A stretch of DNA of 64,000 bases from Berkiella sp963829835 (GCA_963829835.1 CAWHKC010000004.1:2418001-2482000); one strand, 5' to 3'; shown: positions 16,655 through 25,228, counted from the first letter of the stretch. Translations and numbers: made by a program. Notes: generated by a model from the sequence alone, not told the origin.

Positions 16655-17704
16655 TCACTTGTTTCCATCAGAAAATGTCACACCAACATCTGGATCGGTA
16701 CGTGTTTCTACTTGACCAATAATCCAAGGCGCTTCTCCATTTTCTTTTAAGAGCGCAAATGCAGAATCGACGTCTTTGGCATTCACGCATAAGATCATAC
16801 CGACACCACAATTAAAGGTGCGTCGACATTCAGCGGTTGTCATTTGTCCTTGCTCTTGTAACCATTTGAAAATAGGAGGTAATTGCCAAGATTGGCAGTC
16901 AATATGTGCTGCTAAATTATCAGGGAGTATCCGTGGAATATTATCGGTAAAACCACCACCTGTAATATGGGCTGCACCTTTTAAAAGTTTGGCGCGAGCA
17001 AGAGCCAGCAGAGATTTTACATAAATTCTGGTGGGAGTAAGTAGTGTTTCCATTAAAGGCTTACCATTTAACGTTTCTGTTAAAGGTATTTGTTTGGTTT
17101 TAAGAATATGACGTATTAGTGAATAGCCATTAGAATGGGGTCCGCTTGAGGCTAAACCAATTAACACATCTTTTTCGGCAATATGACGGCCATCAATGAG
17201 TTCTTCTTTTTCGGCGATGCCGACACAAAATCCTGCCAGATCATAATCTTTGGCTGCATACATGCCTGGCATTTCTGCGGTTTCACCGCCTATCAAAGCG
17301 GCACCAGCTTCGACACAACCGTTAGCAATGCCTGATATAACTTGCTCAGCGACAGAGACATCTAATTTACCGGTAGCAAAATAATCCAGGAAGAAAAGAG
17401 GTTCTGCGCCCATCACAACGAGATCATTAACGCACATTGCAACAAGATCGATACCAATGGTTTGATGGCGCATGCTTTCGATAGCTAAACGTAATTTTGT
17501 ACCCACACCGTCAGTTGATGAAACTAAGACGGGTTGTTTGTATGAGGAATATTGGGAGATATCAAAGCAACCACCAAAGCCACCTATTCCACCTAAGACG
17601 CCTGGGCGATTGGTTATCTTAACGATCTTCTTGATTTTGTCGACTAACGTATTTCCGGCATCGATATCAACACCAGCATCTTTGTAGGTAATCGGTTCAG
17701 ACAT
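16655..17704 (-). CDS. purM: Phosphoribosylformylglycinamidine cyclo-ligase PurM
   Basis: PurM closes FGAM to AIR with ATP, the fifth step of purine synthesis. I choose the ATG at 17702-17704 (MSEPITYKDAGVDIDAG), with GAGG about nine bases upstream; an ATG 15 bases earlier is part of that region. The 349-residue protein shows the family's N-terminal YKDAGVDIDAGN, the GIGGFGG loop, STDGVGTK, the GGETAEMPGMY motif and HITGGGFTDNIPR. It heads the purM-purN-DUF3108 unit and is divergent from the DUF2066 gene. Confidence 0.96.
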   Translation of the reverse strand: MSEPITYKDAGVDIDAGNTLVDKIKKIVKITNRPGVLGGIGGFGGCFDISQYSSYKQPVLVSSTDGVGTKLRLAIESMRHQTIGIDLVAMCVNDLVVMGAEPLFFLDYFATGKLDVSVAEQVISGIANGCVEAGAALIGGETAEMPGMYAAKDYDLAGFCVGIAEKEELIDGRHIAEKDVLIGLASSGPHSNGYSLIRHILKTKQIPLTETLNGKPLMETLLTPTRIYVKSLLALARAKLLKGAAHITGGGFTDNIPRILPDNLAAHIDCQSWQLPPIFKWLQEQGQMTTAECRRTFNCGVGMILCVNAKDVDSAFALLKENGEAPWIIGQVETRTDPDVGVTFSDGNK

Positions 17705-17754
17705 CTTCTTCAACCTCATTGGGTAAAATAGGGGGTGATTCTACCACCTGTCTT

Positions 17755-17815
17755 CGCTGAGAAGCTACGCCAGGCAAGCCTTTTTACGCCAAGAAGCTGC
17801 GCCAGGCGCACCTGC
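17755..17815. repeat. Short direct repeat upstream of purM and DUF2066
   Basis: Two similar blocks, AAGCTACGCCAGGCAAGCC and AAGCTGCGCCAGGCGCACC, lie about 35 bases apart in the divergent gene space. They differ at four or five positions. They may be remains of a dispersed repeat or paired regulator sites; nothing decides between these. Confidence 0.4.
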
Positions 17816-17859
17816 TCTGATATACTCATTCCAATTTAATTAAGGATTAGGGGGAACTC

Positions 17860-19041
17860 GTGCTAAAACCAAAGAATTGGGGGCTTCTTGCCATCTATTT
17901 GTTTTGTTTATTGAGTATGCGGGCCGCTTTAGCGACAGTAGTTCCTAATTTATATGATGTTTCACTGACTAGCCAATCGCAGTCACAAGATGAATGGCAG
18001 CGCTTAGTTCAGGAAGGTTTAGCTCAGGTTTTAGAGCGTATCAGCTCAGCTCCCAATCTGACAGCCCATCCGCAAGTAAAACAGGCGATGGAAAATGCCA
18101 GCGATTATGTTGAGCAATATACCTATGAAGGCAATATGTTGAATGTGAAATATAGCCAAGATCTGGTCAATCAATTGGTCCAAAAATTAGGCCATAATGT
18201 TTGGGGGCAGCGCCGACCTAATGTGGTGTTATGGTTGGCAATCGAAGACAACCATCAACGTCGTCTGGTTGGAGTTGAAACCGATCCGACATTGCAAGCT
18301 TATGTCGTTGACGTTGCCAAGAAAAAAGGGATCCCAATGGTTTTGCCATTAATGGATTTGGAAGATATGGCTGCAGTAACGGTGACAGATGTCTGGGGTC
18401 AATTTCCAACTGTTTTAGAACAAGCATCAATGCGTTATGGTGCCCAAACCATTTTGTTAGGGCGCGTTATGCATAATGATGTGGGTGGTGCTCCTTGGGT
18501 AGGTGATTGGCAATTACTAACAGAAGGGGATGTTCCTTCTTGGAAAGTAGAAGGTAAGACCTTAGAAGAAGTTTTAGCGCAAGGTATTACTGGGGTGACT
18601 CAATATTTAAAAAATAATGCTAATGCTAATGGCCCTAAAAAAGTGGGGGCTTCCCGCGGCAAGCCATTTCTTATTGGCGTGGAAGGGATCCAGTCTTCTG
18701 CTGATTTTATCAATGTTGAGAACTATTTAAAAAGTTTGAATCCGGTGGCTGATGTTAATATTCATCAATTACTAGGACAAATCGCTATCTTTGAAATTAC
18801 GCCCGCGGATGAAAATGGTCGTGCGGCATTAGAACAAGCAGTGACCTTAGATCAACAACTTGTGCCGTCTTTCTCTAGTAGTCAGGGCATTGCAGGTGTT
18901 GAGTCGACTTATCGATGGATCCCACAAGCGGTATCATCACCTTCCTCTGCTGCTGGTGCGTCTCCCGCTCAAGAGGGTGCAAATTCTTTAGATCCCAATT
19001 CTTTGGCTTCCCCTTTATGGAGCGATGGTGACGAGGATTAA
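17860..19041 (+). CDS. DUF2066 domain-containing exported protein
   Basis: The GTG at 17860 follows AGGGGGA with good spacing. The 393-residue product has a signal peptide (LLAIYLFCLLSMRAALA) and the DUF2066 pattern in residues about 25-270 (LYDVSLTSQSQSQDEWQRLVQEGL, VLERISSAPN, and the Walker-free VVLWLAIED). The C-terminal 60 residues are Ser/Ala/Pro-rich. The function of the family is not known. The neighbours purM on one side and perM-hda on the other match the order I recall from other gammaproteobacteria, which is itself good evidence. Confidence 0.9.
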   Translation: MLKPKNWGLLAIYLFCLLSMRAALATVVPNLYDVSLTSQSQSQDEWQRLVQEGLAQVLERISSAPNLTAHPQVKQAMENASDYVEQYTYEGNMLNVKYSQDLVNQLVQKLGHNVWGQRRPNVVLWLAIEDNHQRRLVGVETDPTLQAYVVDVAKKKGIPMVLPLMDLEDMAAVTVTDVWGQFPTVLEQASMRYGAQTILLGRVMHNDVGGAPWVGDWQLLTEGDVPSWKVEGKTLEEVLAQGITGVTQYLKNNANANGPKKVGASRGKPFLIGVEGIQSSADFINVENYLKSLNPVADVNIHQLLGQIAIFEITPADENGRAALEQAVTLDQQLVPSFSSSQGIAGVESTYRWIPQAVSSPSSAAGASPAQEGANSLDPNSLASPLWSDGDED

Positions 19042-19045
19042 CACA

Positions 19046-20137
19046 ATGACGCCACTACAACAATCTTTAACCTTTGTTGCTGTGATAATTGGTTTGGCAT
19101 TGTTGGGCGCTTTTATTTATCAACTAACGCCAGTATTAACGCCCTTTGTGATTGCAGGTGTTATCGCATATTTATCCGATCCCTTAGTAGAGCGTTTAAG
19201 TAAGGGTAAGAAGTTAAAAATATCTCGAACTTTGGCAGTCATCGCGGTATTTTTTGTGGTAGTGTTTGTGTTTATTCTGGTGATGTTCTTTCTTATTCCG
19301 GCCCTTGGCCACCAATTAAATTCACTTGCCAAAAAGTTACCCCTCCTAGTTGATTGGTTTCAAAAAAGTATCGTGCCACAACTGATAACCTTAGGCGTGA
19401 TGCCACAAGATCTCGGTTTAGAGTCAATCAAAACCACTATCTCAGAACATATGTCTCAAGCCAGTGAAGTTGCCAAGTGGGTGTGGCGCACGCTTTTTCA
19501 TTCGAGTTTAGCTTTAATGGAATGGTTGATGAATATATTAATTATTTTTGTTGCCACCTTTTATTTACTGCGTGATTGGAAAAGCATTTTAGCAGCGATT
19601 AAATCTTTATTACCCTCAAAATATTCACCAAAAATTATTCAGATAACAAAACAATGTGATGTAGTGTTGTCTACCTTTGTGCGTGGGCAATTATCGGTCA
19701 TGGTTTCATTAGCCGCTTATTATAGTTTGGGCTTAGCGCTCATTGGGGTTAACTTTTGGTTATTATTAGGCATGGTGGCAGGCTTTTTAAGTATCGTTCC
19801 TTATCTTGGAAGCATTGTTGGGTTTGGCGCTGCCTTGGCGGTGGCCTATTTTCAATTTGACACGATGTTACCCATTATTGGCGTGATTGTTTTATTTGGG
19901 ATTGGTCATGTTTTAGAAGGGATGGTCCTTACGCCTTTATTAATTGGTGACAAGTTAGGGCTTCATCCTGTTGTGGTTATTTTTGCTGTTTTAGCCGGTG
20001 GTCATTTGCTAGGCTTTGTTGGCGTGGTATTAGCATTACCTTTGACGGCGATAATGGTGGTTATTATTAGAGAATTATTACATCAGTTTCCATCTGAACC
20101 TTTAAAGCCACATCGCAAAGGGAAGACGAGTGGCTAA
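19046..20137 (+). CDS. perM: AI-2E family transporter (PerM-like permease)
   Basis: The ATG at 19046 has GAGGA nine bases upstream and gives 363 residues. The protein has seven to eight hydrophobic segments in the AI-2E exporter arrangement: two near the start, one or two near 150-175 (LMEWLMNILIIFVATFYLLRDW), and a cluster at the end including GMVAGFLSIVPYLGSIVGFG and GHVLEGMVLTPLLIGDKLGLHPVVVIFAVLAGG. The substrate is not known; the family name comes from a proposed autoinducer-2 export role. The gene overlaps hda by eight bases. Confidence 0.93.
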   Translation: MTPLQQSLTFVAVIIGLALLGAFIYQLTPVLTPFVIAGVIAYLSDPLVERLSKGKKLKISRTLAVIAVFFVVVFVFILVMFFLIPALGHQLNSLAKKLPLLVDWFQKSIVPQLITLGVMPQDLGLESIKTTISEHMSQASEVAKWVWRTLFHSSLALMEWLMNILIIFVATFYLLRDWKSILAAIKSLLPSKYSPKIIQITKQCDVVLSTFVRGQLSVMVSLAAYYSLGLALIGVNFWLLLGMVAGFLSIVPYLGSIVGFGAALAVAYFQFDTMLPIIGVIVLFGIGHVLEGMVLTPLLIGDKLGLHPVVVIFAVLAGGHLLGFVGVVLALPLTAIMVVIIRELLHQFPSEPLKPHRKGKTSG

Positions 20138-20837
20138 TAGAGATCCTGAACAATTAGCCTTAAGCATTGGCTTAAGAGATGATTGCACACTAGAAACATT
20201 TTATCCTGGCGATAATCAACAAGTATTAGATCAGATCGAATTGATATCCAAAGGCGATGGTGAGCAATTTATGTATCTGTGGGGGCGCGATGGTGTAGGG
20301 CGAACTCATTTACTGCAAGGCGCTTGCAATGATGCTTCACGCCTAGGTATAGGTGCGGTTTATTTACCCTTATCCAATTTAGCAAAACGCACCCCATCCA
20401 CATTGGTTGATGGTTTAGAGCGTCTAGGATTAGTTTGTCTTGATGATATCGATGCCATTTGTGGTGAGCCCTTATGGGAAGAAGCTTTATTTTATTTATT
20501 CAATCGTTTACGCACTGCAAATCATCGCTTGATAGTGGCTGCGAATTGCCCGCCAACGTCACTGCCGTTAAAGCTTGCCGATCTCCAATCGCGTTTAGCG
20601 TGGGGGGTTACTTATCAAATCCAACCACTAGATGATGATCAATTGCTTGCGGCTCTTCAATTGCGAGCTAGGCAACGTGGATTGGAGCTTTCAAATGAAG
20701 TGGGGGTCTTCCTTATTCGGCGTGCTTCGCGTGCAATGCCACACTTATATGAACTATTAGAGAAGCTTGATAAGGCTTCTTTAGCGGCGCAGCGTCGTCT
20801 TACCATTCCTTTTATTAAATCTGTTTTGGCTATTTAA
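20130..20837 (+). CDS. hda: DnaA regulatory inactivator Hda
   Basis: Hda binds the sliding clamp and stimulates ATP hydrolysis by DnaA, so that replication does not restart too early. The 235-residue protein has a short clamp-binding peptide at its N-terminus (QLALSIGL) and an AAA+ domain with P-loop GRDGVGRTHLLQ, the Walker B-like LVCLDDIDAI, and the arginine-containing DLQSRLAWG box. It starts with GTG inside perM. In the P-loop the usual Lys is Arg (GVGRTH), as I recall for several Hda proteins. Confidence 0.94.
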   Translation: MANRDPEQLALSIGLRDDCTLETFYPGDNQQVLDQIELISKGDGEQFMYLWGRDGVGRTHLLQGACNDASRLGIGAVYLPLSNLAKRTPSTLVDGLERLGLVCLDDIDAICGEPLWEEALFYLFNRLRTANHRLIVAANCPPTSLPLKLADLQSRLAWGVTYQIQPLDDDQLLAALQLRARQRGLELSNEVGVFLIRRASRAMPHLYELLEKLDKASLAAQRRLTIPFIKSVLAI

Positions 20838-20889
20838 AACCGTTAGGCTGGTTACTTCTCCCATCCATCATATCTACCCCTGTTTAGGG

Positions 20890-20918
20890 TTGAATTAAGT
20901 CATTCGGCAAAATAAACT
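20890..20918 (+). promoter_or_regulatory. Possible promoter for the repeat protein at 20989
   Basis: TTGAAT at 20890-20895 and TAAACT at 20913-20918 are 17 bases apart. Both match the sigma70 consensus in four or five positions. The start codon is about 70 bases further on, leaving a leader that contains the palindrome at 20935-20948. Confidence 0.4.
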
Positions 20919-20934
20919 CCTCTCACCCCTGGTC

Positions 20935-20948
20935 AACCAGGCCTGGTT
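20935..20948. promoter_or_regulatory. 14-bp perfect palindrome in the leader
   Basis: AACCAGGCCTGGTT is a perfect palindrome without loop, lying between the likely promoter and the start codon of the gene at 20989. This form fits an operator for a dimeric regulator better than an RNA hairpin. No regulator can be named. Confidence 0.4.
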
Positions 20949-20988
20949 ACGTTTGAATTTATTAATTTTTTGAGAGAGGTTTATTATC

Positions 20989-22254
20989 ATGGCTAAGAAA
21001 GGTCCCGCACGAAATAAAAAGCGTCGCGTTGAAGCTGTTGCTGCTCCTGTAGTTGCTCAAGTAGAAGCTCCAGTTGTAGTTGCTCAAGTAGAAGCTCCAG
21101 TTGTAGTTGCTCAAGTAGAAGCTGCTCCTGTAGTTGCTCAAGTAGAAGCTCCAGTTGTAGTTGCTCAAGTAGAAGCTGCTCCTGTAGTTGCTCAAGTAGA
21201 AGCTCCAGTTGTAGTTGCTCAAGTAGAAGCTGCTCCTGTAGTTGCTCAAGTAGAAGCTCCAGTTGTAGTTGCTCAAGTAGAAGCTCCAGTTGTTGCTGCT
21301 CAAGTAGAAGCTCCAGTTGTTGTTGCTCAAGTAGAAGCTCCAGTTGTTGCTCAAGTAGAAGCTCCAGTTGTTGCTGCTCAAGTAGAAGCTCCAGTTGTTG
21401 CTCAAGTAGAAGCTCCAGTTGTTGTTGCTCAAGTAGAAGCTCCAGTTGTTGTTGCTCAAGTAGAAGCTCCAGTTGTTGTTGCTCAAGTAGAAGCTGCTCC
21501 TGCTCCAGTAGCTATGGAAATTGTTCAAGAAGCTCCAGCTGCTGCTGCTCCAGTTGCTCCAGTTGCTCCAGTTGTTGCTCCAGTTGTTCCTGCTGCTGTT
21601 GTAGCTGCTGCTGCTGCTCCAGTTGCTGCTCTTGCTCCAGTTGCTCCTGCTCCAGTTGCTGCTCTTGCTCCAGTTGCTCCAGTTGCTCCTGCTCCTGCTG
21701 CTGTTGACGCTCCTGTTGCTGCTCCAGTTGTTGCTGCTGCTGTTGACGCTCCAGTTGTTGCTGTTGCTCCTGCTGCTGCTGCTCCATCATTGTTTCGCAG
21801 AGCTTCTGATTATGCTGGTCTGAACCCAGTGAAAACCGCTGCTGCTGCAAACTTGCTTGCTACTGGCGCTATCATGGCTGTTGATACCTACAACAATCCT
21901 GCAACTCTTGCTACTCGCGCAATTGCTGCTACTGGTGTATTTTTAGGATTTGGCGCTATTGAAGGTTTCACAGTTGGCGCTGCAAAAGCTACTGCTGCTG
22001 CTGCTCCAGTCGTTCAAGCTGCTGCTGTTGGTACTTTTAATGCTGCTATACATCCAGTCGCTACTGCTACTGGTGCTTTAAACGCTTTAAGACATCCAAT
22101 CGCTACCTACCGTCGTTTAAGAGGCCAACAACCAGCACAACCTGCTGCTGTGGCACCTACCCAAGGTGTGAAACGTAATCGTGATGCAACTGATGCTCAA
22201 GCAGATGCATTAAAGCCAGAAGGCGCTAGCAAACAATCAAGAAATGACATGTAA
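20989..22254 (+). CDS. Ala/Val-rich repeat protein with basic ends
   Basis: I recognise no family in this 421-residue protein. Residues 2-15 are basic (AKKGPARNKKRRVE) and fit a nuclear-localisation-like or nucleic-acid-binding patch. Residues about 17-175 repeat units of the type VEAPVVVAQ or VEAAPVVAQ about 17 times. Residues 180-270 are Ala/Pro/Val-rich. Residues about 275-385 look globular with hydrophobic Ala/Gly-rich helices (AAAANLLATGAIMAV, ATGVFLGFGAIEGFTVGAA). The tail is basic and polar (GVKRNRD). GAGAGG lies twelve bases before the ATG. No signal peptide is seen. The extended repeat may act as a spacer; the function is not known. Confidence 0.75.
   Translation: MAKKGPARNKKRRVEAVAAPVVAQVEAPVVVAQVEAPVVVAQVEAAPVVAQVEAPVVVAQVEAAPVVAQVEAPVVVAQVEAAPVVAQVEAPVVVAQVEAPVVAAQVEAPVVVAQVEAPVVAQVEAPVVAAQVEAPVVAQVEAPVVVAQVEAPVVVAQVEAPVVVAQVEAAPAPVAMEIVQEAPAAAAPVAPVAPVVAPVVPAAVVAAAAAPVAALAPVAPAPVAALAPVAPVAPAPAAVDAPVAAPVVAAAVDAPVVAVAPAAAAPSLFRRASDYAGLNPVKTAAAANLLATGAIMAVDTYNNPATLATRAIAATGVFLGFGAIEGFTVGAAKATAAAAPVVQAAAVGTFNAAIHPVATATGALNALRHPIATYRRLRGQQPAQPAAVAPTQGVKRNRDATDAQADALKPEGASKQSRNDM
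21045..21500. repeat. Tandem repeat coding VEAPVV(V)AQ
   Basis: The block GCTCAAGTAGAAGCTCCAGTTGT (in part) recurs every 24-30 bases. Unit length varies in steps of three, so the frame is always kept. The 5' half uses GTAGTT for the Val-Val pair and the 3' half GTTGTT, so the array has grown by local duplication in at least two phases. Confidence 0.9.
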
Positions 22255-22285
22255 GCTTTTTTGGTTTAATTTGCTACGACGTAAA

Positions 22286-22312
22286 ACGGGCCCCTTTGGG
22301 CCCGTTTTTTTT
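22286..22312 (+). terminator. Rho-independent terminator after the repeat protein
   Basis: ACGGGCCC at 22286-22293 pairs with GGGCCCGT at 22298-22305 over a CTTT loop, and eight T follow. This is a strong intrinsic terminator, 32 bases after the stop codon. Confidence 0.93.
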
Positions 22313-22401
22313 GCCTTTAATCTGGATTAGCTCCCAATCCCTTTAATGTTTAGTTAGTATTGTGGATAACAAATATTTCAATACTCACGGGGAAAGTGAA
22401 A

Positions 22402-23526
22402 ATGTTAAATTCAGTTGTATCTACACTCAGTAAACTAGCCAGTGTTGCTAATAGCGAAGGCAATAAAGCTGCTGCAGACAAGAAAGACAAAACAAGCCCA
22501 CAAAAGGCCAAAGCACTTTTTGCTAAACAAGCCCATATTGCTTCTGTTGTCACAGAACTAAACACATTATCAAATGCAATCGCAGCACATCCTGAAATGC
22601 AGCCCTTATTTAATGGGGTGCTTGATAAATTAGCTCTTCCTGCAATTAAGCCTTTAGAAAAATTACAACATCCTCATAAAGATTTAACTGCTGCTCTTAA
22701 TAGCGGAGCTTTTATTTCAAGTCTGAATGTTGTATCGCAAACGATGCAAGGGATTAAAAGAAATATCGAATTAAAAGAAATGGCAAATCAAGAATTTGCA
22801 AAGTCTGATCAAGCAAAAGCGAAAAATGATGCCATTAAGCAACAAGAAGCAGAAGATCTGGCGTTCATAAACGTATTGAATACTAACGCTCATCAACTGA
22901 AGGCAGCATTAGATGCCTCTAACCGTAAATGGGCAGCGTTATTGAAAAGAGTATTTAATAGTAATGATTTGCCCGAAAACAAACCAGCGCCAGTTGTTGC
23001 CAATAACTCTTTTGGCGCTTTTGGTGATTTCATTTCTACTTTCTTTGATGCCGTTACAGGGTTATTCACAGGCATGACCAATGCAAAGGATAATGATTAC
23101 AAAGCGCCCATGTTAGCCTTTTCAGCCACAATGATTCCTATGGTGCTTAATTTCGTAGGGAGTATTTTTAAACCATTATTAGGTGCTAATGCAGGTGAAA
23201 AGATCCAAGGTTTTACAAAAGCTATTTCTGATTTCTTTATGAAGATGTTAAGTGAAGAACGCCCAGAACCAGATGCCCCTCCAGGTGGTGGCGGTTCAGG
23301 TGGCGCACCGGCAGCACCGGCTGCTCCAGCTGCAGCGCCAGCGCCAATACGAAGATCGATTTCACAACCTGCGCTTACGCCTGCACGAAATTTAGCGGCT
23401 ACAAGATCACCTACTTTAGCGCAACAAGTAGCACCCGTTAATCCCGCCCCAACGCAGACACCTTCGATAATGGATTCGGTTGGTGGTGTGTTTGGCACTA
23501 TAGCAAGAAAAATATTCGGCCAATAA
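22402..23526 (+). CDS. Hypothetical protein with Pro/Ala-rich C-terminus
   Basis: I recognise no family. The ATG at 22402 has GGGGAAAG nearby and gives 374 residues. The N-terminal 200 residues are helical and polar (LSKLASVANSEGNKAAADKK and similar). A hydrophobic block near residues 235-260 (MLAFSATMIPMVLNFVGSIF) could be a membrane or packing helix. Residues about 285-315 are a Gly/Ala/Pro linker (GGGGSGGAPAAPAAPAAAP), followed by a tail ending in GVFGTIARKIFGQ, which looks amphipathic. The linker and amphipathic end resemble the neighbouring genes on both sides, so the three may be related in function. Secretion is a guess. Confidence 0.75.
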   Translation: MLNSVVSTLSKLASVANSEGNKAAADKKDKTSPQKAKALFAKQAHIASVVTELNTLSNAIAAHPEMQPLFNGVLDKLALPAIKPLEKLQHPHKDLTAALNSGAFISSLNVVSQTMQGIKRNIELKEMANQEFAKSDQAKAKNDAIKQQEAEDLAFINVLNTNAHQLKAALDASNRKWAALLKRVFNSNDLPENKPAPVVANNSFGAFGDFISTFFDAVTGLFTGMTNAKDNDYKAPMLAFSATMIPMVLNFVGSIFKPLLGANAGEKIQGFTKAISDFFMKMLSEERPEPDAPPGGGGSGGAPAAPAAPAAAPAPIRRSISQPALTPARNLAATRSPTLAQQVAPVNPAPTQTPSIMDSVGGVFGTIARKIFGQ

Positions 23527-23550
23527 ACTGATGACTATCTTCCCCCACTT

Positions 23551-23576
23551 GCGAGCTACAGAGCTCGCTTTTTTTT
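23551..23576 (+). terminator. Rho-independent terminator
   Basis: GCGAGCT at 23551-23557 pairs with AGCTCGC at 23562-23568 over an ACAG loop, followed by eight T. It lies 25 bases after the preceding stop codon. Confidence 0.92.
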
Positions 23577-23666
23577 GTCTGAAGAAAAAGTTTTACTAAG
23601 CTACTATATCTTTGTCGACTAACTTATACCTTTTGCCTCTTAGTGTTTACCTTTTATCGCTTAAAT

Positions 23667-23695
23667 TTGACATAAACATGCCATCTACATAAGCT
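23667..23695 (+). promoter_or_regulatory. Possible promoter for the 15-residue-repeat gene
   Basis: A perfect -35 box TTGACA lies at 23667-23672. At 17 bases' distance is TAAGCT, a weak -10 with three of six matches. The gene starts about 50 bases on. It follows a strong terminator, so a promoter is needed here. Confidence 0.35.
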
Positions 23696-23743
23696 GAGTG
23701 TCTATTCACATTCAAATGGTGTTAAAACACCTTGGAGTTAGTC

Positions 23744-25228
23744 ATGACATTCGACGACGTAGCAAAATTTATTTTTCAGCAATGGCAGCAACCAGAAAAA
23801 AAATATGCCATTTTGGCTGCGCTCTTAACGGCAATTGTTGTTCCTTTGGCAACCAGCCTCAGTATTTTAGCCGTAATAGGCGCAATATCTGCCGCCGCAA
23901 TAGGCACTTACATTACAACCAACATCACTCTTTATGTGGTGAGCTTTTTTCTTAAGCTAAAACAAACACTTGATCATGTTGATGAGACGATCACTAAACT
24001 CAATCAGGAGGTAGTGCCTCGCGTTGATAAAGTACTGGATGGTTTACAAAAAACAATTGATAAGGCAGATAAAGCTGTTGGTGATGTCGATATTTTAGTG
24101 AAAAGTGTTAATACCACAACCTTGCCAGAAATAGATAAAGCAGTGGCGCAAGTGCAAACGGGAACTATACCAGAAATTAATAAAGCCATAGCACAAGTGC
24201 AAACGGGAACAATCCCCGAAATTAATAAAGCCATAGCGCAAGTGCAAACGGGGACCATACCTGAAATTAATAAAGTCATAGCGCAAGTGCAAACGGGAAC
24301 AATCCCCGAAATTAATAAAGCCATAGCACAAGTGCAAACGGGAACAATCCCCGAAATTAATAAAGCCATAGCGCAAGTGCAAACGGGGACCATACCAGAA
24401 ATTAATAAAGTAATAGCGCAAGTGCAAACGGGAACAATCCCCGAAATTAATAAAGCCATAGCGCAAGTGCAAACGGGAACAATCCCCGAAATTAATAAAG
24501 CCATAGCGCAAGTGCAAACCGGCACGATCCCTGAAATTAATAAAGCGATAGCGCAAGTGCAAACTGGGACCATACCAGAAATTAATAAAGCCATAGCGCA
24601 AGTGCAAACCGGTACGATCCCAGAAATTAATAAAGCCATAGCGCAAGTGCAAACCGGGACCATACCAGAAATTAATAAAGCCATAGCGCAAGTGCAAACG
24701 GGAACCATACCAGAAATTAATAAAGTCATAGCGAAAGTACAAGCCACCACATTGCCTGAAGTGAATGTAGTCCTCTCGCAAGTTTCGGGAGTTGCGAGTT
24801 GGTTACCAGGAGGAGGAAGGCCTAAACCTGCAGCTTCAGCTCCTATTCAGGCTGCTCCAGTTGTGGTTGCTGCGGTTGTGGCTCCAGTTGTTGCTCCAGC
24901 TGCTTTAGTAGTTGCTCCGGCAGCTCCGGCTCCAGTTGCAGAAGTTCCTGCTCAAGAAGTTGCGCCAGTTGTTGTTGCGGATGTTTTACCTGTACAACCA
25001 GTAGTTGAAGCAGAGGCTCCTGCAAGAAGAAGAGGGGGCAGAAAATCTAAACAAGCAAGTGAAACGCCTGTTGAAGAAGCTGCTGAAGGAACGCCTGAAC
25101 CGATTACACCGCTGCGAAATACAAGAAGAGGAAGACGGGCAGAAGAAGTTGTTGCCCCACAAGAAGAAGTAATAACAGCTGCACCAGCACCAAAAGCCTC
25201 TGGTGGTATGTTTTCAGGGTGGTGGTAA
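23744..25228 (+). CDS. Membrane-anchored protein with 13 tandem 15-residue repeats
   Basis: I recognise no full-length family. The ATG at 23744 has GGAG seven bases upstream and gives 494 residues. Residues about 25-70 are hydrophobic, enough for two membrane segments (AALLTAIVVPLATSLSILAV and the ITTNITLYVVSFFL region). A helical part with a DUF948-like look follows (LDHVDETITKLNQEVVPRVDK). Then come 13 near-identical units KAIAQVQTGTIPEIN, with one degenerate unit on each side. The repeat has an amphipathic pattern. The C-terminus is Ala/Pro/Val-rich with basic clusters (RRRGGRKSK and RRGRR, AT-hook-like) and ends GGMFSGWW. GGRK-type clusters could bind DNA or acidic partners. The function is not known. 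Confidence 0.8.
   Translation: MTFDDVAKFIFQQWQQPEKKYAILAALLTAIVVPLATSLSILAVIGAISAAAIGTYITTNITLYVVSFFLKLKQTLDHVDETITKLNQEVVPRVDKVLDGLQKTIDKADKAVGDVDILVKSVNTTTLPEIDKAVAQVQTGTIPEINKAIAQVQTGTIPEINKAIAQVQTGTIPEINKVIAQVQTGTIPEINKAIAQVQTGTIPEINKAIAQVQTGTIPEINKVIAQVQTGTIPEINKAIAQVQTGTIPEINKAIAQVQTGTIPEINKAIAQVQTGTIPEINKAIAQVQTGTIPEINKAIAQVQTGTIPEINKAIAQVQTGTIPEINKVIAKVQATTLPEVNVVLSQVSGVASWLPGGGRPKPAASAPIQAAPVVVAAVVAPVVAPAALVVAPAAPAPVAEVPAQEVAPVVVADVLPVQPVVEAEAPARRRGGRKSKQASETPVEEAAEGTPEPITPLRNTRRGRRAEEVVAPQEEVITAAPAPKASGGMFSGWW
24151..24735. repeat. 13 x 45-bp tandem repeat
   Basis: The period is exactly 45 bases. Copies differ mainly at synonymous positions (GGAACAATCCCC, GGGACCATACCA, GGCACGATCCCT), plus an Ala/Val exchange in KAI/KVI. 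Pairs of copies share the same synonymous pattern at a distance of 90, 135 or 180 bases, which shows growth by multi-unit duplication. The array is coding, without spacers, so it is not a CRISPR. Confidence 0.95.

Noticed and set aside
20962..21528. A 188-residue minus-strand open frame with many SFYLSNNNW-like repeats
   Set aside because: It is the antisense shadow of the VEAPVVVAQ repeat array; its periodicity comes from the plus-strand gene, which has the ribosome-binding site and terminator.
21512..21850. Minus-strand Gln-rich and plus-strand Leu-rich frames
   Set aside because: Both are other-frame readings of the GCTGCTGCT-type codons of the Ala-rich gene.
24151..24735. CRISPR array
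   Set aside because: The units are directly joined, 45 bases long, coding and without spacers.
24004..24781. Two long minus-strand open frames with repeats (CAMALLISGMVPVCT type and LHLRYGFINF type)
   Set aside because: They are shadows of the 45-bp coding repeat; any stop-free unit gives long frames on both strands. The plus-strand frame has start, flanking domains and position.
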